DNA of 64,000 bases from Pseudopithomyces maydicus. Lineage: Eukaryota > Ascomycota > Dothideomycetes > Pleosporales > Didymosphaeriaceae. Each line of letters opens with the position of its first letter. Position 1 is the stretch's first letter. Shown in pieces: positions 1-11,320 of this stretch. The DNA lies in contig JANTUC010000003.1 of NCBI GenBank assembly GCA_026873275.1, positions 1,116,001 to 1,180,000 on the forward strand. Direction: 5' to 3'. Position numbers and translations under genes: made by a program. Below the pieces are notes generated by a model. That model did no database searches and was not told the origin of the DNA. It saw only the letters and a program-made list of their open reading frames with translations.

Positions 1-3000
1 CCTTTTTCACTTTGGATTTTTCAGGTCGCGATCTGGGATCAGTCAGACCGCCGAGGGACGCAAAAGTAAGAACTGGGAATAGCTTAGAAGGAATGATACC
101 ATGGCCGCACAAGGTCAATCGCAGGCGCATGGAACGCCTGAATCCACCCTTATCTTGTTTGCTACCTGCTATGTGTGATCCTTCCAATAGTGAGCGCCGC
201 CCGGGATTCACTTTTGCACAAGGTGACGACTGGTTCACCAGTACCGAGTCTGGACTACCCATGGCCTTGTCTGTGATGGCCCAACTCATCATCAACACTC
301 AGCTCGGCACCCTCGTACTCAACTTTGTCACAACAACGTTCGTCTTCTCGCTGACCCTTCACCGTGCTCGGCCCGTCCCATGCGCCCAGTTTCCCTCCCG
401 TCCCGAACCAGGCCATCCCATACTCGGTCCCATTGACAAGGGCAGAACAAAGCAAGGAGATTGACAAAAAGTAAAAACAACGAAATAAAAACGCGCACGC
501 GCATACGTAGCCGTAGCTGCTGTCTTGGCCTGACCTGAGGCTTGCATCTGCGATACGTAGCTGAACCCGCCCAATTGGATAAAGTTGAAACACCAACACC
601 GGAAGATCCGCGGCGCACCCACGACCGCGGCGCACTGCCGATGTTCCCCCCGAGCGCCACCGAGTCGTGTGTTCCCGAGGAGACGAACTGCCTGGCCAGC
701 TAGCTGCTAGCTACATGCATACATACAGTACATACGCACAACCACAGGATGAACGCCCCCGCCGAGTCGAGCGATGTTTGCTTTTTGCAGGAGGATTGCG
801 GGGTCGGGTGCAGCCGAGGGGAAGGGTGAGAAGGGGAGGTTGTGGAGATGGTGTGGGGGTAGGGTGCGCTGGTGGGTGAGGGGAAGGAGGGATGTGGTCA
901 GTGATGTGATAGGCACAACTGCGTGGTGCAGCTGGGTGTGCGCGCGTGAGTGATGATGTATGGACAAGGAGGAGATGGTGTTTGGGCAGGCGGGTGGGCG
1001 CGAACTCACGTTCGAGGTTGGGAGGGGTGTCGGGGGAGCTGAAGCTGGGGGGCAGGGTGAGGCGAGGATCCGAGGTGTGGGAGCACGCGGAGAGCGTGAC
1101 GACGCGTCGGATTGGATTGGGGGCGTGAAATAGAAGATTGGAGAGCTGCAGTGGCAGTACGTTGGAGGTCCAGAGCAGGCTTGGATCACGATACCATTCT
1201 GCGCTTACAACCTCCCAGTATATTGATCGTATAAGCGCTACGAGAAACGCTAGTATGAATGACTGCAGTGGTGAGTGCAGATTGTCCCGATGAAGTAGCT
1301 AGGTATCGCATGCAACTGCACAATTGCATTTGTGCTCGTAATATGCGAGGCTAGTTATTACCCCGAGCATCTTCAGCATAAGATACGTGTGCGCGATCGT
1401 TGCCTCGTGACCGGAGGATTGAGTGAGGTGCATCAGGAGCTGGTGCGGTTGCTACTGTGGGCTATGGTGGACTAGATACGTCGTAGCCAGTACGATGTTT
1501 GTAAACGTCGCACACGTGAGCTGCAGCAGTGCCAATGGCCCTAATTGTCCCTCGATGCATGTCCATACGTCCTCCAGTCGATCTTGATTGACAGGAAATA
1601 CAAGGCCACCGGTGAAGAAGCTTCTAGTATGTCGCACCACAGCATGTCTCTGCTGTAAAGAGCGACGCGCAGTGTAAGCTGTGCTCGTGCGCCAGCTGGG
1701 TGTAGGTTACACGGCAGACATGCCGGGCCAGGGGGCATTGTGTGGCTTCGGGTTATTGACGTGAGGTGGAGACACATCAGCATGTCATGAAGTCGAAATG
1801 CGGGGCACAAAGACGTTGGCGAGGGGTCGAGATCTGATCTCATCGAATTACACAACCTCGATCGGTGAGGAAGATGCAATGCATGTGCGAGGGTCTGCCC
1901 CGGAGGCGGTGAGTCGTAGACGCGCTGCAGGGGCCAATGTGTAGCATAATGATGGGATGGAGCTGCAGTACACAAGCACGATGAACGAGCCACTACGGGT
2001 GTAAGGTTGCAAAACAGGGCGAATTCGAAGGATTGTGTTACAACCGTGCGTTAGAGTGATTGTGCTGCCTTACGTGCAGGATCATGCAAGTAAGAACATG
2101 CTTCTTTTCTCCTGCTACTCCGAATCGCGGAGCATCAACGCGAAGGAAAGTATCCCATGGACAGAGAGCCAAAGACAGGCAATCATCTTGCCGTGGGTGT
2201 GGTACAGTTTCATGTCGAATGGCGTGAGCGTCTAGAATCGTGACAGAGCCGGGAATAGCCGGTACACACCTCACAACAGGGTAAGGACATTAAGCGGTTT
2301 GTGATGTTGCTTTCAACTATATTGCACAGATGTCAATTGGTGGCGTGCATTGTCCCCGATAAATATTTGCCGCGCTTGATCCGGAGAGTTAGGCTGTGTG
2401 ATACGCAATACTCCGTTGAATACCTCTTGGCTCTTACGAACAACACATGTTCAAGACCATACGAAAGCTAGCCGCACTGGAAAGAAAATCTGCATCCCTT
2501 TGTTAACACGCCACAGTATGATTAGAAGTGATCGCCTTGAAATGGAGCTAATGCTCGCAGCCAGTCGTGGCCCAGTCTTGCAGGAATGATAAATGCAACA
2601 TGGTATTTTGCGATATGCAGTGTGATTGCGTGCATGAACGGGATGGATCCAGGCGATGAGTAGTTTGCCGAAGACATTGAGTCGCCACTGGGGCGGAGTG
2701 CGAGCTGTGGAGTAACGAATCATGACTATACAGGTCGTTTGCATTAAAAATGCTGAACATGGAACATTGTGCCATGGTTAAATCCTAGGTGCTGTCGTGA
2801 GGCGGCGCGGTAGCCGCTGGAGGTGCATGCAGAGGTCATGTGTGCGTATGCTTCCTGGCATGTGCCGCTGTGATCAAGCTCGTTTTGCGCTCGAGACAGG
2901 ATAGAAAGGGATTTACCATCGTAGAGCGGATAATGCGGTATGAGAGGGAGCTCGCGTGTGCATACAGGGGGCGTGGCGCTACGATTGGCCACATGATGAT

Positions 3001-4542
3001 GGGTGTGGTAGTCGTCGAAACGTGGCAGCGTAAGAGCGCATGCTCTCTTTGCGATCTTCGACCGACAAATCGCATGGACCCCTGGTCCGGCCTTCTGTGC
3101 GCTCATACTTGGACCGAGGGCAGGGGAAGCGAAAGGCGTATCCAAAATATGCGAAGTGGGAAGAAGTTTTGTACAGCTAGGGTTGGTTGTAGTTTGATAC
3201 ATGATCTAGCACACTGTTGAGCTGCCTCGCTCCAAATATAGACATGTAGCATATGATGTCTTATGCTGCGATGCATGTGGAAGCTGCAGCTGGATGTTAT
3301 ATGATGCTATCCTGTAGGTGTGACGCGAGAGCCTTTTCGGATTTCCAACGTCGGTCGCTGAGACCCATGTCCTCAAGACGCCGGTTTGTAAGCTGGGTCG
3401 GTCAATCTATCCTGGGTTCGATGGCAACCATACTCACCAGTGACACACTCCATGCAGTCAATATAGAAGACAGGGCGTGACCTGAGCCGAAAGTACCCCA
3501 TACAGGCTCGCGCGGCAGTTCGTACGTTGGACTCTATCGGCGTGACAACTACGGTTAGCGTTTCATTGGATGGGGCTGTAGCGACACCACGTGTGACCTT
3601 CCATGCACCCCACAGATTCTCTGCGGAAACGAACGGATGCTCCACAGGAGAAAGGGGGATTGTTTACGGGTTTGAAATGGCAGTCGAGCAGTCCAGCGGC
3701 TCGCATCATGATTCGGCGCCAGCTGGCAGGCTCACGATCCAACGGTTGATGGCGGGTGACCTGCTTCTCTGAAACAAGAACTGGCGCGGGGTAACATCCT
3801 GCTCCGGAGTGATTCGGGACGGAACCGAGGGCGTCTTTCGGCATGCCAGATCGGTGTGTGAGGCATACCCAGGTAGGGTAGGGACCGGGCCCCGGGGAAT
3901 AATAAGCACGTGACAGGACGGAAGCCCTGGAGCCCTGGAGCCCTGGAGCCCTGAAGCCCTGGAGTGGACGTGGATTCGGGCTGTGGCAGTCAGCAAGAGG
4001 AACGTCGTCGACCACCGGAGGGCCCAAATGGCAGCTGCTTGCTGTGAGGAGCTGTCTATTGAGATGGTTTCCACGCTCGCGTCCTCTTGTGCAGTCAAGC
4101 ATCTGCGTCATGGTGAGTCGATGTGCTGGTCTGCTGATGTGCTAGGCGCACCCAGCATCTGGTGGGAGCTTTCCATCGCAGACAACGAGACATGGAAGCC
4201 AAAACCACGTTGTGGCTGGTGACGTGTAGCCCTCCAGGGCTGGAGACTCGGTACTCGTGCGGCTCTTCAGCACGCACAAAGTCGAGGTGTAGCAGGACGC
4301 ACGGGGCACGCCAAGACACAAGCTCCGACAGCCGACGAGAATGTGGCGGCAGCCCACTTGGTCGTCAACACAGACAATCTTTCGCTGCCACAACGTCGAC
4401 TCCCACTTCTTCTGCGCAGACACGCCGCGCCCGCACCCAGACCCCGAGAAATGGTGTAGAAGACTGGCCTGGACAACCGCACAAGACTGGCACGCCCATC
4501 GATTCACAAAACACGGACTGCAGCGGAGGCAGCCCAGCAAGC
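1..4542. other. Gene-poor region, no gene recognised
   Basis: I see no open frame with family resemblance, no pair of frames joined by convincing introns, and no tRNA or transposon signature. The open frames present are short, overlap on both strands and are biased in composition. From about 780 to 1120 the plus strand is rich in G runs with few C, so the frames there translate to Pro/Ser/Thr-rich (minus) or Gly/Arg-rich (plus) sequence. The last few hundred bases are probably promoter and 5' leader of the UPF1 gene: the UPF1 frame is open back to 4162 but the family-like protein start is at 4543. A non-coding transcript or a rapidly evolving spliced gene cannot be excluded. Confidence 0.5.
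3923..3962. repeat. 8-bp tandem repeat, five units
   Basis: Five head-to-tail copies of AGCCCTGG, the fourth ending in A instead of G, about 580 bases before the UPF1 start codon. The unit length is not a multiple of three and no gene crosses it. It is a small minisatellite in the presumed promoter or leader region. Confidence 0.9.
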
Positions 4543-7500
4543 ATGGAGGGCGCCTTTACGCACATGGGCAACCACCTGGTGTCCGACTCAGCCGCCACCA
4601 TCAATGCCGGTGCAGGCGATGACGAAAGCATTCTGGACGGCGACCTTTCTCGCGGCATGACGGCCTCCCGCCGCCGCCGCATGGACGACGAAGAGACGGA
4701 CATGTACGACGACGACGACGATGCAGAGAGCATGGTCAGCATGCCCGTGGACGGCGCAAACGGCAAGGCGGGTGTCAAGCGGGAGGAAGAGGAAGTCGAG
4801 CTCCCGGCTCACGCCTGCGCGTACGTATCCAACCCCTCACCTTGGCCGCGACTAACAGAAGCGCAGCTATTGCGGCATCCACAACGCCGGCAGCGTCGTC
4901 AAGTGCCTAGCCTGCAACAAGTGGTTCTGCAGCGCCCGTGGCAATACCTCGTCCTCGCACATCATCAACCACCTTGTCCGCGCCCGCCACAAGGAGGTTC
5001 AGCTGCACCCCTCTCCTCGCTCGGCGACACCATCCTCGAATGCTACAACTGCGGCACAAAGAACGTTTTCCTGCTCGGCTTCATACCCGCCAAGTCCGAC
5101 ACCGTCGTCGTCCTTCTCTGCCGTCAGCCATGCGCCGCCATGCCTTCGCAGAAGGACATGAACTGGGACACGTCGCGCTGGCAGCCACTCATCGAGGATC
5201 GTTCTTTCCTTCCCTGGCTGGTCCCTCCGCCCACCGACCAAGAGCAGCTCCGCGCCCGCCACCTGAGCCCGCAGATGATTGCCAAATTGGAGGAACTCTG
5301 GAAGGACAATGCGACCGCCACCATCGCTGATCTAGAGAAGGGCGCCGGTCAAGAGGAGGTCATTGCCAAGGTTTTGCTCCGCTACGACGATGCCTTCCAA
5401 TATCAAAACGTTTTCGGCCCACTCGTCAAGATCGAAGCAGACTACGATCGCAAGCTGAAGGAGTCGCAGTCCCAGGACGGACTCGTCGTGCGCTGGGATA
5501 TGGCCCTGAACAATAAGAACACGGCTAGTTTTGTTCTGCCCAAGCTCGAGCTTGGCGATGTTAAGCTTGCCGTGGGTGACGAAATGCGCTTGAGGTACAC
5601 AGGAGAGCTTCGTCCGCACTGGGAAGGCGTTGGCTATGTGATCAAGATTCCGAACAACCAGTCAGACGAAGTAACCATCGAGCTGCGCGCCAAGGGCGAC
5701 CACAAGTCCGTTCCGACCGAATGTACCCACAACTTCAGCGCCGATTACGTTTGGAAGGCCACATCATTCGACCGCATGCAGCACGCCATGAAGACGTTTG
5801 CAATTGACGAGATGAGCGTTTCGGGGTACATCTTCCACCGCCTCCTCGGTCACGAAGTCGCTTCTGCGCCCATGAAGATCCAGCTACCTCGCAAGTTCAG
5901 TGTCCCTGGTCTACCCGAATTGAACGGTAGTCAGATCAACGCAGTCAAGAGCGTGTTGCAAAAGCCACTGAGCTTGATCCAAGGCCCTCCAGGTACCGGC
6001 AAAACCGTCACATCTGCGACTATCATCTACCACCTTTGTAAAATAAATGGTGGACCGGTGTTGGTCTGTGCCCCTTCTAACGTTGCTGTTGATCAGCTTT
6101 GTGAGCGCATCCACTTGACGGGTTTGAAGACAGTTCGTGTCACTGCCAAGTCGAGGGAAGATGTGGAATCATCAGTAAACTTCTTGTCGCTTCACGAACA
6201 GGTCCGCATGAACGACACCAACGTGGAGCTGAACAAGCTCAACCAACTCAAGAGTGATGTAGGCGAGCTATCAAGCCAGGATGAGAAGAAGTTCAAACAA
6301 CTCACGCGTGCTGCGGAACGCGAGATCCTGAATGCAGCTGATGTCATCTGCTGCACTTGCGTTGGTGCCGGCGATCCTCGCCTTTCTAAAATGAAGTTCA
6401 GAACTGTCTTGATCGATGAATCGACACAGTCTGCTGAGCCCGAATGCATGATTCCGCTCGTCTTGGGCTGCAAGCAGGTTGTGTTGGTGGGTGACCATCA
6501 GCAACTTGGTCCCGTCATTATGAACAAGAAGGCTGCTACGGCTGGTCTCAATCAGTCTCTGTTTGAGCGACTAGTCATTCTTGGTTGCTCCCCGATTCGA
6601 CTACAGGTACAATACCGTATGCATCCCTGCCTTTCCGAATTCCCGTCGAATATGTTCTACGAAGGATCATTGCAGAATGGCGTCACTATGCAAGACCGTA
6701 TCCGTCGCGACGTTGATTTCCCTTGGCCGGTCGCTGATAACCCGATGATGTTCTGGTCCAATATCGGAGCTGAGGAGATCTCGGCGTCTGGAACATCATA
6801 TCTCAACCGCACGGAAGCTCAAAATGTAGAGAAAATTGTGACCCGCTTTTTCAAGGCTGGTGTTCTACCGGGCGATATCGGTATCATCACACCTTACGAA
6901 GGGCAGCGCAGCTACGTTGTCAGCTCCATGCAGGCAACGGGCAGCTTCAAGAAAGAAAACTACAAGGAGGTTGAAGTCGCGTCCGTTGATGCTTTCCAAG
7001 GTCGCGAGAAGGACTTCATAATCCTCTCTTGTGTTCGTTCCAATGACCATCAAGGCATCGGTTTCTTGAGTGACCCTCGACGCTTGAACGTGGCCCTTAC
7101 CCGAGCCAAATATGGACTTGTCATATTGGGAAACCCGAAGGTACTTTCTAAACACCCACTGTGGCATTATCTTCTCCTGCATTTCAAGGACCGTAACTGT
7201 CTTGTGGAGGGTCCTTTGACTAATTTGCAAGTGTCTCTTCTTCAATTCAGTCGCCCGAAACAGTCTTATCGCGGGCCCCAGCGTTACCAGATGGCTTATC
7301 AACACGCCAACGCGATGACATCAGGTCGCCAACCCGCTGGATGGAATGCAAACAAACGCCAAGAGTACAATGATAATGGTTCTATTGTTGGCTATATACC
7401 TGATGACGTTTCTTCCGTCCATTCGTCGGCTCTTGGCGGTGGCGGTGTCAACGTTCCATCCAACTACCCTCCTATGTTCTCCAACTTCCAGGACAGCTGG

Positions 7501-7839
7501 CCTTTGCCGGGTCGGAACGGCGCTCACAAGAACAAGAATGGGGCCCCTAGTGTCGCTGGCGAGTCTGTTGCCGCTAGCGAGATGACAGATACCAGCAATG
7601 CCGGTCCTGGTGGTATTAGTTTGACTGGATTAAGCCTGAACGATTACAACAAGCCCACGTCTTTGAGCCAGTCTGACCGCCTCAATCGTTTCGTTGAGTC
7701 TACGCGCCGCAACGAAAACGCCCCAGGCAACTATGCCGGCAACCGCGGTCTCCGAGGACTTGGCGCTGATGATGACGATGCCAGAAGTGTCTCTACCGCT
7801 TTCGCAAGCCAGATTGGCGGACCGGCAAACTATGACTGA
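4543..7839 (+). CDS. UPF1: UPF1/NAM7 RNA helicase of nonsense-mediated decay
   Basis: ATP-dependent SF1 RNA helicase that recognises premature stop codons with UPF2/UPF3 in the cytoplasm. Exons are 4543-4820 and 4867-7839; the 46-base intron has donor GTACGT, a CTAAC branch site and acceptor GCGCAG. The start at 4543 is chosen because the protein from there begins like fungal UPF1; the frame is open further upstream. Order: acidic N-terminus, Cys/His-rich UPF2-binding domain (ends near the CRQPCA motif), 1B domain, then helicase motifs: Walker A GPPGTGKT near residue 465, LIDEST, VLVGDHQQLGP, QYRMHP, DAFQGREKD and LNVALTRAK, then a Gly/Ser/Asn-rich tail. About 1083 residues, normal for fungi. 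Oddity: after the intron the Cys/His domain reads in one frame until about 5008-5016 and then must move to the previous frame. One base, most simply a C in the CCCC run at 5008-5011, appears to be missing. Family assignment is certain; whether the shift is real is open. Confidence 0.95.
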   Translation: MEGAFTHMGNHLVSDSAATINAGAGDDESILDGDLSRGMTASRRRRMDDEETDMYDDDDDAESMVSMPVDGANGKAGVKREEEEVELPAHACAYVSNPSPWPRLTEAQLLRHPQRRQRRQVPSLQQVVLQRPWQYLVLAHHQPPCPRPPQGGSAAPLSSLGDTILECYNCGTKNVFLLGFIPAKSDTVVVLLCRQPCAAMPSQKDMNWDTSRWQPLIEDRSFLPWLVPPPTDQEQLRARHLSPQMIAKLEELWKDNATATIADLEKGAGQEEVIAKVLLRYDDAFQYQNVFGPLVKIEADYDRKLKESQSQDGLVVRWDMALNNKNTASFVLPKLELGDVKLAVGDEMRLRYTGELRPHWEGVGYVIKIPNNQSDEVTIELRAKGDHKSVPTECTHNFSADYVWKATSFDRMQHAMKTFAIDEMSVSGYIFHRLLGHEVASAPMKIQLPRKFSVPGLPELNGSQINAVKSVLQKPLSLIQGPPGTGKTVTSATIIYHLCKINGGPVLVCAPSNVAVDQLCERIHLTGLKTVRVTAKSREDVESSVNFLSLHEQVRMNDTNVELNKLNQLKSDVGELSSQDEKKFKQLTRAAEREILNAADVICCTCVGAGDPRLSKMKFRTVLIDESTQSAEPECMIPLVLGCKQVVLVGDHQQLGPVIMNKKAATAGLNQSLFERLVILGCSPIRLQVQYRMHPCLSEFPSNMFYEGSLQNGVTMQDRIRRDVDFPWPVADNPMMFWSNIGAEEISASGTSYLNRTEAQNVEKIVTRFFKAGVLPGDIGIITPYEGQRSYVVSSMQATGSFKKENYKEVEVASVDAFQGREKDFIILSCVRSNDHQGIGFLSDPRRLNVALTRAKYGLVILGNPKVLSKHPLWHYLLLHFKDRNCLVEGPLTNLQVSLLQFSRPKQSYRGPQRYQMAYQHANAMTSGRQPAGWNANKRQEYNDNGSIVGYIPDDVSSVHSSALGGGGVNVPSNYPPMFSNFQDSWPLPGRNGAHKNKNGAPSVAGESVAASEMTDTSNAGPGGISLTGLSLNDYNKPTSLSQSDRLNRFVESTRRNENAPGNYAGNRGLRGLGADDDDARSVSTAFASQIGGPANYD

Positions 7840-8777
7840 TGGCAACGCAATATCTCTACATTAAAGGAACGAGTCACTGTACCGAGCAGACCCCCACCGT
7901 CACTGACATGAGCGCACTTGCTCTTCGCCAGACCATCTACGGCATCCTTCTCAATGAGGTATATCCAGCTGTTCAGATCTCCGATACGAGAGAGCGTCCT
8001 ACCGTTTAATACTGATGCTGTTACTAGCTCGGTCAGCAGCTTGCATAGCACTTTGCTCACGCAAAGCTGTCCGCCCAGGTTGTAGCGCGGCTCGGAAGAG
8101 GAGGTGCACATCGCTGTTTGCTGGTCGGCATCCTAAACAGCTTTTGACAGGCATGTTCATCGTGTTTGACATTATTCCGCACTCTTGGGCAATGGCCGCT
8201 CCGTCATGGGCGGCACCGTTCTGCGAAGTTAAATCCGTCGTTGTTCGGTTCTCAATGGGTGGAAGGGGAAGTGTTTGCGCGGTGATGCCTTGTGGGCTGT
8301 GAGATGACTGGTAGGTCGCATCTCAGGCCTTGGTTATCAAGGTTATAAAACTATAGAAAACCATTCTCGTCTTGTCTTTCTTACATATCACGTCTACTTT
8401 GTTAATGATCAGTTCACTCTTCGGTGACTTGGCATTTAATAAGTACTCATGTTGCAGTGCTTGCTCGTGTTTAGGATTTTGCTAAAGTCACATGATCCTG
8501 CGTGTCCACCTACGCTTCTAACTTTCCGACCTATTTAGAGCCTTTGAAATCAGCTCGACAAGTATAGGACATTGCAGGAAAGCTAGTTGTTAGACGCAGG
8601 CAATCTATTTTGATATTCTCCTGTTGTTGTAATCATAAATTGATTTCAGTTTCATAACCACTTGTTCTGACATAAAAAATGACACACAAAATCTGGGTCC
8701 TACAATGATCTAGACAGGCAGTTTTATGGTATGGTTTTGAAAATAGTTGACAGAAGTAAGTAGAATTTACGAATTTG
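7840..8777. other. Intergenic, 3' side of UPF1 and of a minus-strand gene
   Basis: Converging 3' ends of UPF1 (plus) and the small membrane protein (minus). The sequence turns AT-rich after about 8330 with several A/T runs, as expected for 3' untranslated and polyadenylation regions. I recognise no gene in it. Confidence 0.6.
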
Positions 8778-9296
8778 TTAAACCTCAAACCACCTCCGCC
8801 TCGAACTCAGTACCCACAGCCTGCCCACAACAAACGGTAAAAGCTCAACAACCCACCATGCCATCCCCACCGCCAATCTGCGCTTCTCCAATTCCCGGTC
8901 TTCGACCTCGTCCCTCTTTTTCTGCACCAGCCCCTCCTCTACTGCCCTAGCTACCTCATTTTCGTCCCTGTCACCTTGCAGCCATGCCCAGCCCATTTGC
9001 CCTAGTATACCCACCATTAAGCACCCTTCCCTTGCAAACAACGTCCAGTAAACGATCCTTCTACTACCCACGCTCCCCGCATCCTGGCGCGCAGCAAGAA
9101 ACAGCGGAACACTGAAGGCAACGGTTTGTGTTCCAAGATTACGAATCAGGCTTTTTGAAACGGAATCATGAGGTGTAATAGTTAGGTTCTTGAGGATGGT
9201 GGAGGGGGAGGAAATGAAGATGGCGCCGCCGAGGAGTTTGAGGAAGGCTTCAGTGAGGAAGAGGGTGCGGAGGGGAGAAGGGTTGGGAGATTGCAT
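8778..9296 (-). CDS. Small predicted multi-span membrane protein, unknown function
   Basis: A 172-residue single-exon frame on the minus strand, starting MQSPNPSPLR. I do not recognise the family. Hydrophobic stretches lie at about residues 12-30, 52-70, 80-105 and 143-163, suggesting three or four membrane spans. A charged Glu/Lys/Arg segment (about 110-142), probably helical and soluble, precedes the last span, and the C-terminus is basic (SSRRRWF). Hydrophobic segments in a regular pattern and an uninterrupted frame argue for a real gene, but I see no catalytic motif. It lies 238 bases downstream of the aldehyde dehydrogenase on the same strand. An alternative, less likely, is that it is only the terminal exon of a longer gene. 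Confidence 0.6.
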   Translation of the reverse strand: MQSPNPSPLRTLFLTEAFLKLLGGAIFISSPSTILKNLTITPHDSVSKSLIRNLGTQTVAFSVPLFLAARQDAGSVGSRRIVYWTLFAREGCLMVGILGQMGWAWLQGDRDENEVARAVEEGLVQKKRDEVEDRELEKRRLAVGMAWWVVELLPFVVGRLWVLSSRRRWFEV

Positions 9297-9534
9297 TGCA
9301 GTAATGCAAATGGCAAGATGAGTAGCTTGATCCGATGGTGAACATTCGATGAAAGATGAGTGAAATGCGAGATGATAGGGTTGCTGGATATTGATAAATG
9401 AGCGAGTGTAATTCCGATGATTATTAAGCAGTGTATGACTCGTGTAAAAGAATTCCTACATGCTTTTGGACAGAATGGACACGTTGGAAGATAGTCGTTG
9501 GGCAATGCCTGAGACTTGCGTTTCATTCGAGGAT

Positions 9535-11022
9535 CTAATCGTCCCACGTAACAGCCTTTCTTGTCAGAAATTCCTCCATCCCTTCCTGTGCATTGAATCT
9601 GCCCCATCCACTGCCTTTTACTCCGCCCATGGGCAGCGTCGGCTCATCATGAACCGTCATGCTGTTGATATGTACAGCACCAACTTCCAACTTCTTAGCT
9701 ATGGCTAGTGCCCTCCTCAGATCTTTGGTGAATACTGCAGCGTGTAAACCATATTCGGTCGAATTCGCGAAATCAATTGCTTCTTTGTCAGTAGCGATTG
9801 TAGAGAGAGAGACGAGCGGCCCGAAGGCTTCTTCGCTGTATAATGGAGTATGAGGAGGAACATTGGCAAGAATCGTCGGGACAAATGACGCGCCTGGAAG
9901 GGTAGCTTGAGAAGAGAGGCCTGAAACGAGCTGGGCCCCGGCATCGATTGCCGAGGTGACAAGTCTGGCGAGACGCTGTTTGGACGCAGCTGTCGACACA
10001 TTTGGTGGTTCGGGGGAAGATTTAGACAGCTTTTCCACATGCCTTTTCAATACCTCGGTGAATTCGGATACGATGGATTCATGTATGGCGACTCGATCGG
10101 TGCTCATACAAATCTGGCCGGCCTGAAAATATCAGCGTTATTTCGAGTAGCCTGTGAGTTCGGGACAACGTACGTTTGCAAAAGCTCCAGCGAGGCACTC
10201 CTCTGCTGCCTTTTCCAAATCCGCGTCTTCTAACACGATGGCAGTGTTCTTACCTCCCAGCTCCATCAAGATGGGTTTCAAATTTGCACCACATGTGCTA
10301 GCAATTTTGCGCCCTGTGGCGGCACTTCCCGTGAAGTTGACCTTCCTGACCGCAGGATGTTCGATCATGCTATTCACTACCAATGGTGCGTCTTGAGGTC
10401 TGCATGCCAAAACGTTAAACACGCCGTCAGGCAGCCCTGCTTCTTTGAACGCTTTGGCCAGCTCATAATAGCAGCGTGGAGTTATTTCGGAAGACTTGAT
10501 GATTGTAGTATTACCTGTCGCGATTGCTGTCGCAGCAGAACGGATACCGAAAAAGTAAGGTGCGTTCCACGGAACCACTCCCAGCACCACACCATACGGC
10601 TCCTTCCATACCATCGCACTCTGACCCTCCCTGGTTACCACGGGCACGCTGCCACATACACTTGAGATACGGCCAGCGATATCCCTACATTCAGCGATTG
10701 CAAGCGGTGTGACAAAGAACTGTGCCACACCTCTATCCGCGCCCATCTCAGTCATCATGAAATCTGCATAGCGCGCGATATTAGCCTCGAGGATGTCAGC
10801 AGCCTTTTGGAGGATTTGAGCTCTTGTGCTTGGTTTCGTCTGAGACCATAATGAAAACGCTGCCTGTGCACCCTCGACTACTTCCATGGCATCTTCAACA
10901 GTAGCAGATACAGCTCTCCAGCAGACTTCCCCTGTCCCCGGGGATACGACATCGAAGACTGAGTCGTGATAGACGTCGTGGCCATTGATGAAGAGAGGAA
11001 CGTTCAAGTTTGTGGCTTCCAT
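9535..11022 (-). CDS. NAD(P)-dependent aldehyde dehydrogenase
   Basis: Oxidises an aldehyde to the acid with NAD(P)+. Two exons on the minus strand, 11022-10174 and 10122-9535; the 51-base intron has donor GTACGT and acceptor TTTCAG, giving 478 residues, the usual family length. Visible landmarks: the segment VPWNAPYF, the cofactor-site segment KSSEITPRCY, the Gly-rich NFTGSAATGRKIA, the general-base segment LELGGKNTAIV, and the catalytic-cysteine segment FANAGQICMS, which is created by the splice. EEAFGPLVS near the C-terminus is also typical. The pattern resembles salicylaldehyde/vanillin dehydrogenase-like members used on aromatic aldehydes, but the substrate is an inference. Possible TATA-like element CTATTTAAAG on the minus strand at 11086-11077, about 55 bases before the start codon. 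Confidence 0.93.
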
Positions 11023-11320
11023 GTTGCTGAAGGGATTGATGTAGCAGAACTTGTGTTATATATCACTCATTCTTTCCTTTAAATAGTGGCGCCGGAGCGG
11101 AGTGACAAGGTTGCCTTTTTCGTGCGACACGTAGTGAACACGCCCTATGCAGCTAGTCAAGCACCAACTACCTCATTGCCTAGACTGAACTAGCTCTCAC
11201 TTTATGATGCATGTGACCATAGAGTTTTGGGACACGACTGTCAGGGATTCTGACACGAGAGCGTTTCCTACAGAGTACATTTACATTCTGTAATTGATGC
11301 CAGAGAAGTCTTCGGGTCAA

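Noticed and set aside
12..1189. Open frames on both strands (for example 12-464 plus, 707-1189 minus)
   Set aside because: No family resemblance, low-complexity Pro/Ser composition, overlap of several frames and no coherent splice structure; treated as chance openings in biased sequence.
4162..4542. N-terminal extension of UPF1 (127 codons open upstream)
   Set aside because: The extra sequence has no UPF1-like features, contains likely leader sequence, and the Met at 4543 gives the usual fungal N-terminus and length.
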